Notes under the pieces: model-generated | Seen by the model: only the letters and a program-made list of their open reading frames with translations | The model's database searches: none | What the model was told of the DNA's origin: nothing | Translations under genes and position numbers: made by a program | Shown: positions 34,382 through 43,339 of the stretch, in pieces | Layout of the letters: every line of letters begins with the position of its first letter | Position numbering within the stretch: position 1 is the first letter of the stretch | DNA from: Martinezella lusitana | GTDB taxonomy: Bacteria; Pseudomonadota; Alphaproteobacteria; Rhizobiales; Rhizobiaceae | Assembly (NCBI RefSeq): GCF_010668395.1 | Contig: NZ_WUEY01000013.1 | Coordinates: 1 to 64,000, forward strand | Direction: 5' to 3' | Length of the DNA: 64,000 nucleotides

Positions 34382-34870
34382 CTAGTGAGCGAGATTTGAG
34401 GAATCCACACAGTCATCAAGCGTCGAAAAGACCTTCGATCCACCGTTCAGAGGCACTTTGATCGAATAGGTTCCGAAGCTGACGGTCATTGCCGTTGCCG
34501 CCATTGCCATGTCCAACATCGGAATTGAATCGGTCGTTGCGAGAACGGTGGTGCTCGAACGGCTTCGCACATTCACCGATATCGTGTTCTGATCGTCGGG
34601 AAGCCCCTCGAACTGAATCGTTACGGTATCGTCCTTGGTCGTCATCGGTGCGCCGAAATAGATTTCTTCAAACCGTTTGAATTTCGAGAACATCAGCGGG
34701 ACTTTGCCATTCAGCACATACTGAGCAAGGCAGATCTCAAGTGGGCCGTTGTCGCCTCTTACCACCCGCCAATTCCCTTTCTCATATAGGATCGGCTCGA
34801 AATCGCGAGCAGCCGTTATGGAGGGCAGCAGTAGAATGGTGGCAAGGACGATGGCTGACGTAAACTTCAT
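34382..34870 (-). CDS. Hypothetical secreted protein
   Basis: The 162-residue protein has a clear signal peptide (MKFTSAIVLATILLLPSITAA, cut near ARD) and a mature part rich in beta-strand-like segments, with two cysteines (in EICLAQ and DDCVDS) that may form a disulphide. It resembles periplasmic proteins of the kind that 'assess' invasion-associated or stress functions, but I cannot assign a family. It is not in an operon with its flanking genes. Confidence 0.7.
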   Translation of the reverse strand: MKFTSAIVLATILLLPSITAARDFEPILYEKGNWRVVRGDNGPLEICLAQYVLNGKVPLMFSKFKRFEEIYFGAPMTTKDDTVTIQFEGLPDDQNTISVNVRSRSSTTVLATTDSIPMLDMAMAATAMTVSFGTYSIKVPLNGGSKVFSTLDDCVDSSNLAH

Positions 34871-35289
34871 TCCAAACCCTGTATCGCAAAGGGCATGAAG
34901 AAGTAACGTTGTTCTTGATCTAAATAAGGCGAGGACGATCGGGTTTTCCGCATTTTATGGTTGGTGACGGGGACGGCTCGGCCTTTGCACGTTCGCGCCG
35001 AAGGATTGTCAGTTGTTGTGCAGTGAGCCCAATCTCGCAATCTTTGGACAAGATTTCCTTGCGAAAAAACATAGGCTTGTCCTCGAATTGGGGCGGGCGG
35101 AGATTGAACTTTCCGATGCCGGGTGGTGAACTTGCGCTGGAAATTGAAGGCTTGGGCCATTTATTTTCCGGCATCTTGCGGATTTCCTGTTTCTAGCCCT
35201 ACCGCAGCGATGATGTTGCCGACTGATTCTCCGCCAGGCCAATCCGAAGGCGAGATTCGGCAACCGGTGCCGGCTCTGCGATCCCCCCG
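34871..35289. other. Low-GC intergenic region of 419 bases
   Basis: This region is more AT-rich than its surroundings. It contains the promoter of the leftward secreted-protein gene and at most one weak small frame (34920-35174, minus). I see no RNA gene or repeat. Confidence 0.45.
34920..35174 (-). CDS. Possible small hypothetical protein
   Basis: This 84-codon frame starts with ATG preceded by AGGA. Residues 34-62 ('MFFRKEILSKDCEIGLTAQQ', then LTILRRERAK) look like a charged amphipathic helix, which is less random than the overlapping frames. There is no known family, and the flanking residues are Pro/Ser-rich. It may be noncoding. Confidence 0.28.
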   Translation of the reverse strand: MPENKWPKPSISSASSPPGIGKFNLRPPQFEDKPMFFRKEILSKDCEIGLTAQQLTILRRERAKAEPSPSPTIKCGKPDRPRLI

Positions 35290-36513
35290 TCAGCCTTGGA
35301 CCAGAGATGCCTGCTTGCCGCCGCGAGCGGCCATGACGACAGTTCCAGCCAGGCATGCGACCCCGAGGAACGACATGACGCCCAGCGGCCCCTGCAAGTC
35401 GACCAGTATTCCGCCCAGGACCGCTCCGCTGGAAATTGCGACCTGAAAAGCGGTAAGGAGCAATGCGCCTGCGCTCTCCGCTTCATCCGGGGCGGCACGC
35501 GTGATGTAGCTTTGGATGCTGACTGGAAAGGCGCCAAAGGCGAAGCCCCAAATGGCTACTCCGACAGCTGCGGCGAGATTCGAAGCACCCGCGGTTACGA
35601 AGACCGCGGCGACAACGGTAATCAGGCTTGATGAGAAGACAATGCCCGCGGTGGCGCTGCGCTCGGCGATCATGCCGCCGACAATATTGCCGAAGAAGCC
35701 GCTGACGCCGTAGGCGAGGAGCACCAGCGACACCATCTCGACATCAAGGTGGGCGACGCCTTCCAGGTAGGGGCGGATATAAGTGAAGCCGGCAAAATGG
35801 CCTGCAACGATGAGAAGCGTCGTGATCAGCCCGATCCGCATCTTTGGCAGCTTCAGGACGGCGCCGAGGGTTGCCAGACCCGCGTGACCTGCCGGTGGCA
35901 GCGACGGCACGGTGACGGCCTGCGCAACGAATGCAAGCACGCCGACAGCCCCGGCAAGAACAAAGGAGGCTCTCCAGCCAAGGGTGGATCCAATATAGGA
36001 GCCGAGCGGTGCGGCGGTGACGGTGGCAACCGAGACGCCGGTAAAGATCATCGCCATTGCGCGGGGGAGATGCTCAATCGGCACCAGCCGCATTGCGAGC
36101 GCGCCGGCCATCGCCCAGAAACCGCCAAGCCCGACGCCCAGCAGTATTCGGGACAAGAGAAGCAAAATCAATCCGTTGGCCGTCGCCGCCAGTGCGCAGG
36201 AAAGGACGAGGAGAGCCGTCAGCCCAAACAGCACCCAGCGCCGATTGAAATTTCGGGTGGCTATGACGACACCGGGTCCGGCAAATGCAGCGACGACGGC
36301 CGTTACCGTGACCGTTTGGCCGGCCGCCCCGGAGGAGAGGCCGAGATCGGCTGAAATTGGCGTGAGCAGGCTCGCCGGCAGGAATTCGGCCGTTACCAGA
36401 CCGAAGACACCAAATGCCAATGCGATCACGGCATCCCATTTCGGTCTGCCGAGCGTCCCTGCGGGCGACTGATCTCGGGGGGAAGGATCTGGTTCAAGAT
36501 GGCTGTTTGCCAT
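35290..36513 (-). CDS. MFS transporter (DHA1 type, sugar or drug efflux)
   Basis: The 407-residue protein has twelve hydrophobic helices, an N-terminal polar tail, GFWAMAGALAMRLVP in helix 4-5 and 'GxxxGxxxGG'-type packing motifs, as in AraJ/NepI-like efflux carriers. I chose ATG at 36513, preceded by AGGA; the upstream ATG at 36555 has no ribosome binding site. It is divergent from an AraC-family gene 95 bases away, which is a likely regulator. Confidence 0.9.
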   Translation of the reverse strand: MANSHLEPDPSPRDQSPAGTLGRPKWDAVIALAFGVFGLVTAEFLPASLLTPISADLGLSSGAAGQTVTVTAVVAAFAGPGVVIATRNFNRRWVLFGLTALLVLSCALAATANGLILLLLSRILLGVGLGGFWAMAGALAMRLVPIEHLPRAMAMIFTGVSVATVTAAPLGSYIGSTLGWRASFVLAGAVGVLAFVAQAVTVPSLPPAGHAGLATLGAVLKLPKMRIGLITTLLIVAGHFAGFTYIRPYLEGVAHLDVEMVSLVLLAYGVSGFFGNIVGGMIAERSATAGIVFSSSLITVVAAVFVTAGASNLAAAVGVAIWGFAFGAFPVSIQSYITRAAPDEAESAGALLLTAFQVAISSGAVLGGILVDLQGPLGVMSFLGVACLAGTVVMAARGGKQASLVQG

Positions 36514-36608
36514 GGGAAGGTCCTGTACGAAGATGTTTTGGCGTGTTGTTGCCATTGAATAAAGAGGTAGCGGTGACAGCTTGTACTTTCCATGCTAGGA
36601 AATCCGAG

Positions 36609-37589
36609 ATGCTTGACTATTCGTCCAAAGAAAAAGCCGGCAAGCCCCATGATGCCCTAAGCGAGATGCTGAGGGGCCTGCGGCTCGACGGCGTTGAATA
36701 CGGTCGCTGTCGCCTCTCGGAGCCGTGGTCGACCTATTTTGCATCGCAGACGTCTGCACGATTGCATTTCATTTCGTCCGGGTCCGCGTGGCTTCAGAAG
36801 CCGTCAGGAGATTGGCTTGAGCTGAGGTCGGGCGACGCAGCGCTTCTGCCTCGCGGCAACGCGCATGTGATTGCGAGCACGCCGGGCATTCCACCTCTGC
36901 CTTTCGAGCAATTCGATCGCAAGGAGGTCTGCCAGGATATCTTCGATGTGCAGTGCCCCGATGCTTGCTGGGCAACGGTGGCTTTGACCGCGTCGATGCG
37001 CTTCAATATCGACAATCTCCATCCGCTGCTGCAGTTGATGCCTGACACCATGCTCACCAGCGATCTGGCAAAGAACGACCCGGCGATCCCCCATCTGCTC
37101 GATGCCATGGCGCGCGAAGTGGAGATGGATCGCGTCGGTGCCGGGGGTATACTCGCGCGGCTCGCGGACGTGCTGACCGCGACGTTGATCAGGACATGGG
37201 TCGAACACGGCTGTGGCGAGACCACCGGCTGGATTGCCGCTGTACGCAATCCCGAAGTCGGCCGCGTCCTGGCCGCAATTCATCTCGAGCCGGACCGCGA
37301 CTGGAGCCTGGCGGCGCTTGCCAGCCTGATGGGCACCTCACGGTCGGGCTTTGCGGACCGATTCTTGAAGGTTGTCGGCGAAACGCCGGCCCGCTACGTG
37401 GCCAAGGTGCGCATGCACCAAGCTCTCCAGTGGCTCCGCAACGGGATGCGCGTGTCGGTCGTCGCGCAGAGATTGGGCTACGACGCCGAGGCGTCCTTCA
37501 GCCGGGCCTTCAAGCGTATTATCGGCGCGCCACCGAGCCAGTTTCGCAAGAGGAGCGGAGCTGAAACGGATTCGCTCAATATGGATTGA
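36609..37589 (+). CDS. AraC-family transcriptional regulator with cupin sensor
   Basis: The 326-residue protein has an N-terminal cupin-type AraC-binding domain (about 20-200; 'WSTYF', LLPRGNAHVIAS) and a C-terminal double HTH (about 215-310; SLAALASLMGTSRSGFADRF, then VVAQRLGYDAEASFSRAFKR). ATG at 36609 follows AGGA. A GTG at 36573 after AAGAGG is an alternative that adds 12 residues. It probably regulates the divergent MFS gene. Confidence 0.9.
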   Translation: MLDYSSKEKAGKPHDALSEMLRGLRLDGVEYGRCRLSEPWSTYFASQTSARLHFISSGSAWLQKPSGDWLELRSGDAALLPRGNAHVIASTPGIPPLPFEQFDRKEVCQDIFDVQCPDACWATVALTASMRFNIDNLHPLLQLMPDTMLTSDLAKNDPAIPHLLDAMAREVEMDRVGAGGILARLADVLTATLIRTWVEHGCGETTGWIAAVRNPEVGRVLAAIHLEPDRDWSLAALASLMGTSRSGFADRFLKVVGETPARYVAKVRMHQALQWLRNGMRVSVVAQRLGYDAEASFSRAFKRIIGAPPSQFRKRSGAETDSLNMD

Positions 37590-37746
37590 AACTCTTCAGC
37601 CGATCGGTTTTTCGATAACGCAATTGAAGAGGTGCCTGTCGCGAAATGCCGGGCATGCTGGTCAATTTCGGCGGTTCAGATGATGATAGGCCAGCGATGG
37701 CGCGGGTTGCATCAGGCTGGCCATCTCAGGAATCCTCGGACGGAAT

Positions 37747-38982
37747 TCAGTCATGGACGTCGAACTGTTCGTCGAGCCAGTCCAGCACCCGCCGATTCAA
37801 CAGGGAGCGGTTCTGCATCTCGCAATGCCCATCCGCACCTTCCGCAGCCGTAAAACGCATCAGCGTCTTCGGGCAGGTGAGCGCGTCAAAAAAGGCGCCT
37901 GCGCTCGCCGAGAGGATGTCGTTCTCGGCCTGGGTCATCAAAGTCGGGCATCGAATGAATTCGGCATGACCTTTCATGGTGAAAAGCTCGGCCGAGGCGA
38001 AGAAAGCGCGCAGGTTGTCGACGCCATGCACCCAGAAACCGCGTTGAACGATTTTCCAATACAGCTGTCGATTGCCGCGGATAGCAGCATCAATTTTGTC
38101 CAGCAGCGGCTGGTCCAGTAGACCAAGGTCGGCGGCCGATTCTGCCGACACGCCGAACATACGCATGATGACGTCGCGAAACCCATCCGCGATGCTCCAG
38201 GTGCCGGGATCGGCGATGAGCGCTGCTATGCGCGGCTCGCCCGAGGCGCCGCGCGGGGCGAGATGGCCGCCGAGGCTCCAGCCGTAAAGCGCGATGCGCT
38301 TCGCATCGACAAGAGGCAGGGTCTCCGCAAAGTCCACCACCGCCTTGATGACAACCTCCCAGTCGTGCCGTAACGGGACGCCGTTCTCACAGAGCATTCC
38401 CCCCTGGCCGGGGCCGTCGAACAACAGAGTGTGATAGCCACGCCGCGATGCCGCCACCGCGGAGGCGAAGTAGGTGTCGATGATGGTGGCGTCATAGCCG
38501 TTGTTCAGGATGATAAGCGGCCGGACTTCGTTCTCGAAGCCCTCTGCGGGAATGAAATAGCCAGGCATCGGCGTTGTCGCGAACGGGATGCTGAGGGGCC
38601 GGACCGGATGGGGGCCGATTGCCAGGCCCCTGTCGAAGGCTTCGACCTGCTTGCGAAATGCGGAGAGCAGGCGCGGATCGACGGGCGCGCCGAACAGCGG
38701 GTGGAAGGAGGCGGCGTAGAATACGCCCGCTCTGAGATAGGATTCCCGGGCGCTGACGCGATGGTCCTTGGCGAGAGCCGCTTCGGCTTCCGCGCTCAGC
38801 CGGTTGCCGGCGTCGATCCATGCCCCGTAAAAGGCAGCGTCGTCGCCATCCCCTATGGCTTCGGCGACCGCCCGGATCTCGCCGAAGTCGGCGCCACCAT
38901 AAGGAATATAGGCAATCGGCCATCCGCCGAAATCTTTATGCAATTCGTCGCGAAACAAGCTGGTCAAGGCTTCCCCTCCCAT
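37747..38982 (-). CDS. Alpha/beta hydrolase (FrsA / dihydropseudooxynicotine hydrolase-like)
   Basis: The 411-residue protein has a helical N-terminal cap (about 1-140) and an alpha/beta-hydrolase core: oxyanion region 'PLIILNNGYDATIIDTYFAS', nucleophile in GWSLGG, Asp in AENDILS and His in GADGHCEMQ. This long-capped architecture is found in dihydropseudooxynicotine hydrolase, which cleaves C-C bonds, and in FrsA-like esterases. No signal peptide. It is monocistronic by spacing; the substrate is not evident. Confidence 0.87.
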   Translation of the reverse strand: MGGEALTSLFRDELHKDFGGWPIAYIPYGGADFGEIRAVAEAIGDGDDAAFYGAWIDAGNRLSAEAEAALAKDHRVSARESYLRAGVFYAASFHPLFGAPVDPRLLSAFRKQVEAFDRGLAIGPHPVRPLSIPFATTPMPGYFIPAEGFENEVRPLIILNNGYDATIIDTYFASAVAASRRGYHTLLFDGPGQGGMLCENGVPLRHDWEVVIKAVVDFAETLPLVDAKRIALYGWSLGGHLAPRGASGEPRIAALIADPGTWSIADGFRDVIMRMFGVSAESAADLGLLDQPLLDKIDAAIRGNRQLYWKIVQRGFWVHGVDNLRAFFASAELFTMKGHAEFIRCPTLMTQAENDILSASAGAFFDALTCPKTLMRFTAAEGADGHCEMQNRSLLNRRVLDWLDEQFDVHD

Positions 38983-39376
38983 AGTCCAGCGTACCGACGC
39001 CTCGAATGTAACATGTCGCGCGACAGCCGTTAAACGAATTCAGCGCGCCGGCACAAAGCTGGTCGTCGGGGATACGAAAGCCTGAACGGTGCCGGGCAGA
39101 TCCGTGCTCGCTGGCAAGCCCTGGCCGCTGCCGACCGTGCGCCGATATCGGCTGCAGATGCTGCACAGGCACTCGGCTTTGCGCGACAGGGGCCCCAGTC
39201 CACCGAGAATCTTGGAGAAGGCGAGGCTTCGTGGCGCGACGGCGGGGATGGTGGATGTTCTCGCCGCACCGGTTCCTGACGCGGCTGGTTCTTCCCGGAT
39301 ATCTCATCGAGGGGCCGCGTTCTTTGCGGTCAACCGCTATTGAGCAAGTCTGTCGCCCCCACGGCCTCTCACGGCG
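38983..39376. other. Gene-free stretch of 394 bases, possibly gene remains
   Basis: No frame here combines a start site with a recognisable product. One plus-strand frame near 39100-39230 reads like a real protein fragment (IRARWQALAAADRAPISAAD) but has no start. It may be the remains of a decayed gene. The promoter of the leftward hydrolase must also lie here. Confidence 0.4.
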
Positions 39377-40276
39377 TCAGTTTTCGCTGGATTTCACGAT
39401 TTGCGCGCGGATCCACCGTTGGCCGATATGGTCCTGGGTGCGTTCGTGCCAAACCATTCCGACGGCGAAGCCTTCCACCGGGAAGGGCGGCTCAACGATC
39501 ATCAGCCGGTCCATCTGTGCCGCGGCCAACCTTCTCGGCACCAGCGCAACGAAGTCGGTCGTCGACACGATGCTGATGACAAACAGGAACGAACTGGCAG
39601 ACAGCATCACCTTGCGCTGGTAACCCAGCGCCTTCAAGGCCATGTCGACAGGCGTCATGAAGTCACTGCCGCGGAGCGAGACGATGACATGGTCGAGTTC
39701 CGCATAATCAGACGTGCCAAGCCCGGCCTTCAGGCCGGGATGGCCATGCCGCCCGATCAACACGTAACGTTCATCGAACAGGTGCCGCGACCTAAGATTG
39801 GCCGGCGCATCGCCAGGGGTCATGAGCGCAAGGTCGATTTCGCCATGGATCATCTGTTCCTCGAGCCTGGCGAGATCAAGGTTGCGGAGCGCGACCCGTA
39901 TTCCCGGCGCTTTTTGCCTGAGGCCTGCGATGAAGGGGCCGGCCAATGCCGCTTGAAGATAATCCGTACATGCAATGACGATTGAAAGATCAGCGCTTGC
40001 CGGATCGAAGTTGCGGTAGGAGGTCACGGTGGCGCGCGCCAGTTCGAGCGCGTTGCGGATCGGCTCGCGAAGCTCGACCGCCTTGGGCGTCGGGATCATG
40101 CCCCTCTGGGCCGGGACGAACAATTGGTCGTCGAACAGATCGCGCAGCCTGTTCAACTGGGCGCTGACGGCCGGCTGGCTGAGATTGAGCCGCGCTGCGG
40201 CGCGGGTGACGTTCTGCTCGGCGAGCAGCGCTTCCAAGGTCACCAGGAGATTGAGATCGAAACGTCTGCTATCCAT
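39377..40276 (-). CDS. LysR-family transcriptional regulator (NodD-like subgroup)
   Basis: The 299-residue protein starts MDSRRFDLNLLVTLEALLAE and has a LysR HTH (NVTRAAARLNLSQPAVSAQL) followed by a co-inducer domain (about 90-290). The N-terminal pattern FDLNLL-TLEALL is that of the NodD/PcaQ-like subgroup. I chose ATG at 40276. A TATAAT on the same strand at 40286-40281 is so close that the mRNA may be leaderless. It faces the quinone reductase gene and is its likely regulator. Confidence 0.9.
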   Translation of the reverse strand: MDSRRFDLNLLVTLEALLAEQNVTRAAARLNLSQPAVSAQLNRLRDLFDDQLFVPAQRGMIPTPKAVELREPIRNALELARATVTSYRNFDPASADLSIVIACTDYLQAALAGPFIAGLRQKAPGIRVALRNLDLARLEEQMIHGEIDLALMTPGDAPANLRSRHLFDERYVLIGRHGHPGLKAGLGTSDYAELDHVIVSLRGSDFMTPVDMALKALGYQRKVMLSASSFLFVISIVSTTDFVALVPRRLAAAQMDRLMIVEPPFPVEGFAVGMVWHERTQDHIGQRWIRAQIVKSSEN

Positions 40277-40285
40277 AAGGATTAT

Positions 40286-40335
40286 ACTAGCGCAGCAATA
40301 ATCCGATTTCAAATATAGCAGGGGGAGGCGCTAGT
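40286..40335. promoter_or_regulatory. Inverted repeat between lysR and the quinone reductase gene
   Basis: ACTAGCGC (40286-40293) and GCGCTAGT (40328-40335) are a perfect 8-bp inverted repeat with centres 42 bp apart (four helical turns), a spacing suited to a LysR tetramer. Confidence 0.5.
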
Positions 40336-40406
40336 TTCAGCCTCGACAGATCCGGGGAGACCGATGCGGTGTCTCTCGGCCATCCAGCCTCGAAGGAAAT
40401 GAAACT

Positions 40407-41216
40407 ATGAAAAAGACGATCCTCATCGTTCATGCGCAGCCGGAACCGACGTCGTTGACGCGCCACCTTGTCGATATCGGCGTCGAGGCGCTTCAGGAGC
40501 AGGGGCATGACGTCCTGACATCCGACCTCTACGGCATGAAATGGAAGGCGGTGTTCGACGCCGATGATTTTCCCGATCGGGCCGACACACGCCGCCTTTC
40601 GTTCATCGATGAATCCCGGCACGCCTACAAGCAAGGGCTCCAGACACCGGACGTCGTTGCCGAGCAGGAGAAGCTGTTGGCCGCGGACGCCGTCATCTTG
40701 AAGTTCCCGCTCTGGTGGTTCAGCATGCCTGCGATCATGAAGGGATGGATCGAGCGGGTCTATGCCTATAACTTTGCCTATGGTTACAAGGATGCCGGCA
40801 ATTCCTATCGTTACGGCGAGGGGATCTTGAGGGGTAAGCGGGCGATGCTGTCGGTCATGTGCGGCGGCCCTCGGGAAGACTACCTGCCACGTGGGATCAA
40901 CGGTCCGCTTGACGAGCTTCTATTCCCGATCACCCATGGCAGCCTTTTCTATACGGGCATGGACGTGCTGCCGACCTTCGCCCTCTACGGGACAGGCCGT
41001 CTCGATACGGATGGCGTCGCCGCGGCCGAGAAGGCTTGGCGCAGCCGCCTGGCTCGCCTGTTTCAAGAGGATCCCATTCGCTATCGCCGTCAGAACGACG
41101 GTGACTTTCCGGACCGTCACGTCATGGCCGATGACGTCGCCCCGGGCAAAACCGGCATCGCCGCTCACATCGAAGACACGGAAGAACGGGTCGCCCAATT
41201 GCAGGCGCGCGGATAA
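40407..41216 (+). CDS. NAD(P)H dehydrogenase (quinone), flavodoxin-like fold
   Basis: The 269-residue protein starts KKTILIVHAQPEPTSLTRHL, the FMN/FAD phosphate-binding pattern of NQO1/KefF-type quinone reductases. It continues with 'ILKFPLWWFSMPAIMKGWIE' and 'SVMCGGPREDY', also conserved. It would reduce quinones by two electrons in the cytoplasm, limiting redox cycling. AAGGA lies about ten bases before ATG. It is probably controlled by the divergent LysR. Confidence 0.92.
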   Translation: MKKTILIVHAQPEPTSLTRHLVDIGVEALQEQGHDVLTSDLYGMKWKAVFDADDFPDRADTRRLSFIDESRHAYKQGLQTPDVVAEQEKLLAADAVILKFPLWWFSMPAIMKGWIERVYAYNFAYGYKDAGNSYRYGEGILRGKRAMLSVMCGGPREDYLPRGINGPLDELLFPITHGSLFYTGMDVLPTFALYGTGRLDTDGVAAAEKAWRSRLARLFQEDPIRYRRQNDGDFPDRHVMADDVAPGKTGIAAHIEDTEERVAQLQARG

Positions 41217-41341
41217 GGGTAATGAAAGGCGGCTACGTGGTCGAGAGGGCCGGGAATTGAAATCCGCTCGGGCAGCACAATACCGCCGCCGTCGCCGCCA
41301 GGATCATACCGTCCAGTCATTCGGTTCAGGCGTCCGATAGA

Positions 41342-42415
41342 TCACTCGACCATGAATCTCGAACTGAATGAGAGGCTCGCCGCGCCGACAGCTTTCGGCA
41401 CGCCGGACGCACAGTCCGTCAACACTCGAACGTAGGGAAGCCGTGCTTCGATCGTAGCCGCCAGTTCCCGGCATATGTCCTCGGCAATGAACGAGGACAG
41501 CACGACGGTCCTTATCTCGATAAACTGCGACAGAGCCTGGATGGAGCCGGCGGCGGCTCCGGCAAAAGCTTCATGCCATGCCGTGCCGACGCTTCCCAGT
41601 TCCTGCCATTTTGCCTGTGACGACCAGATGGATTGCGCCAGGTCGGGACGAGAGGCCAGATCGCGTTCAAGGGCGGAAATTCCCACATCCTGGCTGATGG
41701 GCGAGTTGCCGTTATAGATCTGATGGTTGAGAACCAGGCGGCTGTGAAGGCGTGCCCCCAGGTAAAAGAACAGGAAGTCCTGCAGTCGCCTGGCAACGCC
41801 AAAGAGACTTTCGCCCGCCGCCGCCGCCGCGATGTCATTCTGCACGAACACGGGAAGATCCAGTTCCGCCTCCAACCGCTTGTGCAGTTCCTCGTTGGTG
41901 GATATGCGGCTCTCGGTCGGTGCGGGAATGGCGACGCCGATACCTGTTATTCGTTCTCGCAGCGGGGGCGACAGGCTGTCGATCGCCTTTTTGACCTCAT
42001 GGGTCGCGCCTTCCAGATCGTCGAACTCACCGATTTTTCTATGGGGCAGGGACGAGCTGAACCTGATGTTTCCGACGAAATCGACCAGGACCACATGCGT
42101 ATTCCGGTGTCCGACGCTGATGCCGACTGAATAGGCGCCATCCGGGTTGAGCATCAAGGGTGTCGTGGGAGGGCCGACGCGCCCCTTCTGCGCTTCGCCT
42201 TTCATCACAAGCCCCTCCTGTTCGAGGGATCTTACGATGACGGAGATCGTCTGCGCCGACAGCCCGGTTTTTTCGCCGATCTCGAGGCGGGTGGTTGTCT
42301 CGTTCTGCAAGAGCAGCGAGAGCACAAGCCGCTCATTGTAGCTCCGCACGCTGAGCGCGTTGAGGCCGCTCGCGCGATCGGCGATACGCAAGGGGTTGGG
42401 AGGAGCAAAGCGCAT
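41342..42415 (-). CDS. ROK-family transcriptional repressor
   Basis: The 357-residue protein has an N-terminal winged helix (about 20-80, LEIGEKTGLSAQTISVIVRSLEQEGLV) and a ROK domain (about 95-350). The ATP loop DxGGT is replaced (VGISVGHRNTHVVLVDFVG) and the ROK zinc motif CxCGxxGCxE is absent, so this is a regulator without kinase activity. ATG at 42415 is 11 bases after the SGNH esterase stop. A NagC/Mlc-like dyad at 43177-43197 is its likely operator, controlling both divergent operons. Confidence 0.88.
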   Translation of the reverse strand: MRFAPPNPLRIADRASGLNALSVRSYNERLVLSLLLQNETTTRLEIGEKTGLSAQTISVIVRSLEQEGLVMKGEAQKGRVGPPTTPLMLNPDGAYSVGISVGHRNTHVVLVDFVGNIRFSSSLPHRKIGEFDDLEGATHEVKKAIDSLSPPLRERITGIGVAIPAPTESRISTNEELHKRLEAELDLPVFVQNDIAAAAAGESLFGVARRLQDFLFFYLGARLHSRLVLNHQIYNGNSPISQDVGISALERDLASRPDLAQSIWSSQAKWQELGSVGTAWHEAFAGAAAGSIQALSQFIEIRTVVLSSFIAEDICRELAATIEARLPYVRVLTDCASGVPKAVGAASLSFSSRFMVE

Positions 42416-42426
42416 GTCGGGCAAGA

Positions 42427-43104
42427 TTATCTTCCTTTGAAGGACTTGGGCGCGGACTGCAGTTCGGCCCAGCCGATGGACAGCACTTCCATGGCAAGGG
42501 CTTCGCCCAGTTGGCGATGTGCCTCGCCGTCGATATGGAAGCCGTCTTGCGGTGCGCACCTGCAAACCGTTCCGGCATCGAAAAAGTGAACCTCAAGAGA
42601 ATCGGCCATGACTTCGAATTCAAGGGCCAGTTTTCTCGATTTGGCCTGCGCGCCGTAAAAGATCGCCTCCCATTCCTTGATGTCGTCCAGCATCGGGGGA
42701 GGCGATACGATCATGATTTCGGGATCGTGGCCATTCGGTCCCGGCGCCAACTCCCTGATGTCGTGCACCAGACAGCCCATTCCCATCGCGACTTCGGATG
42801 GAGGCATGTGAAAGCGCGCCTTGAGGTCGTTGGTGCCCAGCATGAGGATCACGAGATCCACTGGCGCATGGCTCTGGAGACACGGTTTCAGATAGGTTCT
42901 GCCATTCTTGTGCGCGCCCTCGATGGGGTCGCTGTGAACCGTGGTCCTGCCGCTCAAACCCTCCTCGACGACATGCCACCCGTCGCCGAGCGCAGCCTTC
43001 ATGACCCCCGGCCAACGCTCATGAACCGGATAGCGATCGAGCGGCGTTCCGCCTGGTATCTGCCCATGCGTATTCGAATCTCCGAAGCAGAGAACAGTGC
43101 GCAT
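42427..43104 (-). CDS. SGNH-family esterase (first paralogue)
   Basis: The 225-residue cytoplasmic hydrolase has all SGNH blocks: Ser in CFGDSNTHG, Gly in EEGLSGRTT, Asn in LGTND and the Asp/His pair in DGFHID. It resembles the Mycobacterium smegmatis arylesterase/acyltransferase family and is a paralogue of the protein at 47937-48620 (shared EEGLS-RTT, LGTND and SPPP/APPP blocks). There is no signal peptide, so it acts on an imported compound, for example an acetylated sugar. It is cotranscribed with the ROK gene and divergent from the transporter operon. Confidence 0.9.
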   Translation of the reverse strand: MRTVLCFGDSNTHGQIPGGTPLDRYPVHERWPGVMKAALGDGWHVVEEGLSGRTTVHSDPIEGAHKNGRTYLKPCLQSHAPVDLVILMLGTNDLKARFHMPPSEVAMGMGCLVHDIRELAPGPNGHDPEIMIVSPPPMLDDIKEWEAIFYGAQAKSRKLALEFEVMADSLEVHFFDAGTVCRCAPQDGFHIDGEAHRQLGEALAMEVLSIGWAELQSAPKSFKGR

Positions 43105-43176
43105 CTATCGCTCCTCCATGCCTGCCGACATGGCCTCTTTTGCACCTAGTCGAGCGGATTGGCAACATCGGGTCAA

Positions 43177-43206
43177 TTATTCATTCAACTTGAATAACTA
43201 TTGACA
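43177..43206. promoter_or_regulatory. ROK-type operator next to the transporter promoter
   Basis: TTATTCA (43177-43183) and TGAATAA (43191-43197) form a perfect 7-bp dyad; the centre contains TTCAACTTGAA. This matches the TTATT...AATAA style of NagC/Mlc (ROK) operators. Directly after it lies TTGACA (43201-43206), a consensus -35 element, with TTTGTT (43224-43229) as a poor -10. TGAATAA occurs again at 43259-43265. Confidence 0.65.
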
Positions 43207-43339
43207 GCGCGAAAATCTCGGTGTTTGTTGCGGCCACGGAGGAATTGATCAGACAAGATGAATAATTGGCGCGGGCAGACCTTGTCCGCGATGGAGGATC
43301 CTTGTCTGGCGCTCGCCGATATCTGCCATGGAGGAGCTA

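Noticed and set aside
34957..35196. 79-codon plus-strand frame
   Set aside because: It has no ribosome binding site and overlaps the slightly better minus-strand frame. Neither can be assigned.
38983..39376. Fragment resembling a haem-utilisation protein N-terminus (IRARWQALAAADRAP...)
   Set aside because: There is no start, it is short, and the likeness rests on common Ala/Arg patterns. I note it only as possible gene remains.
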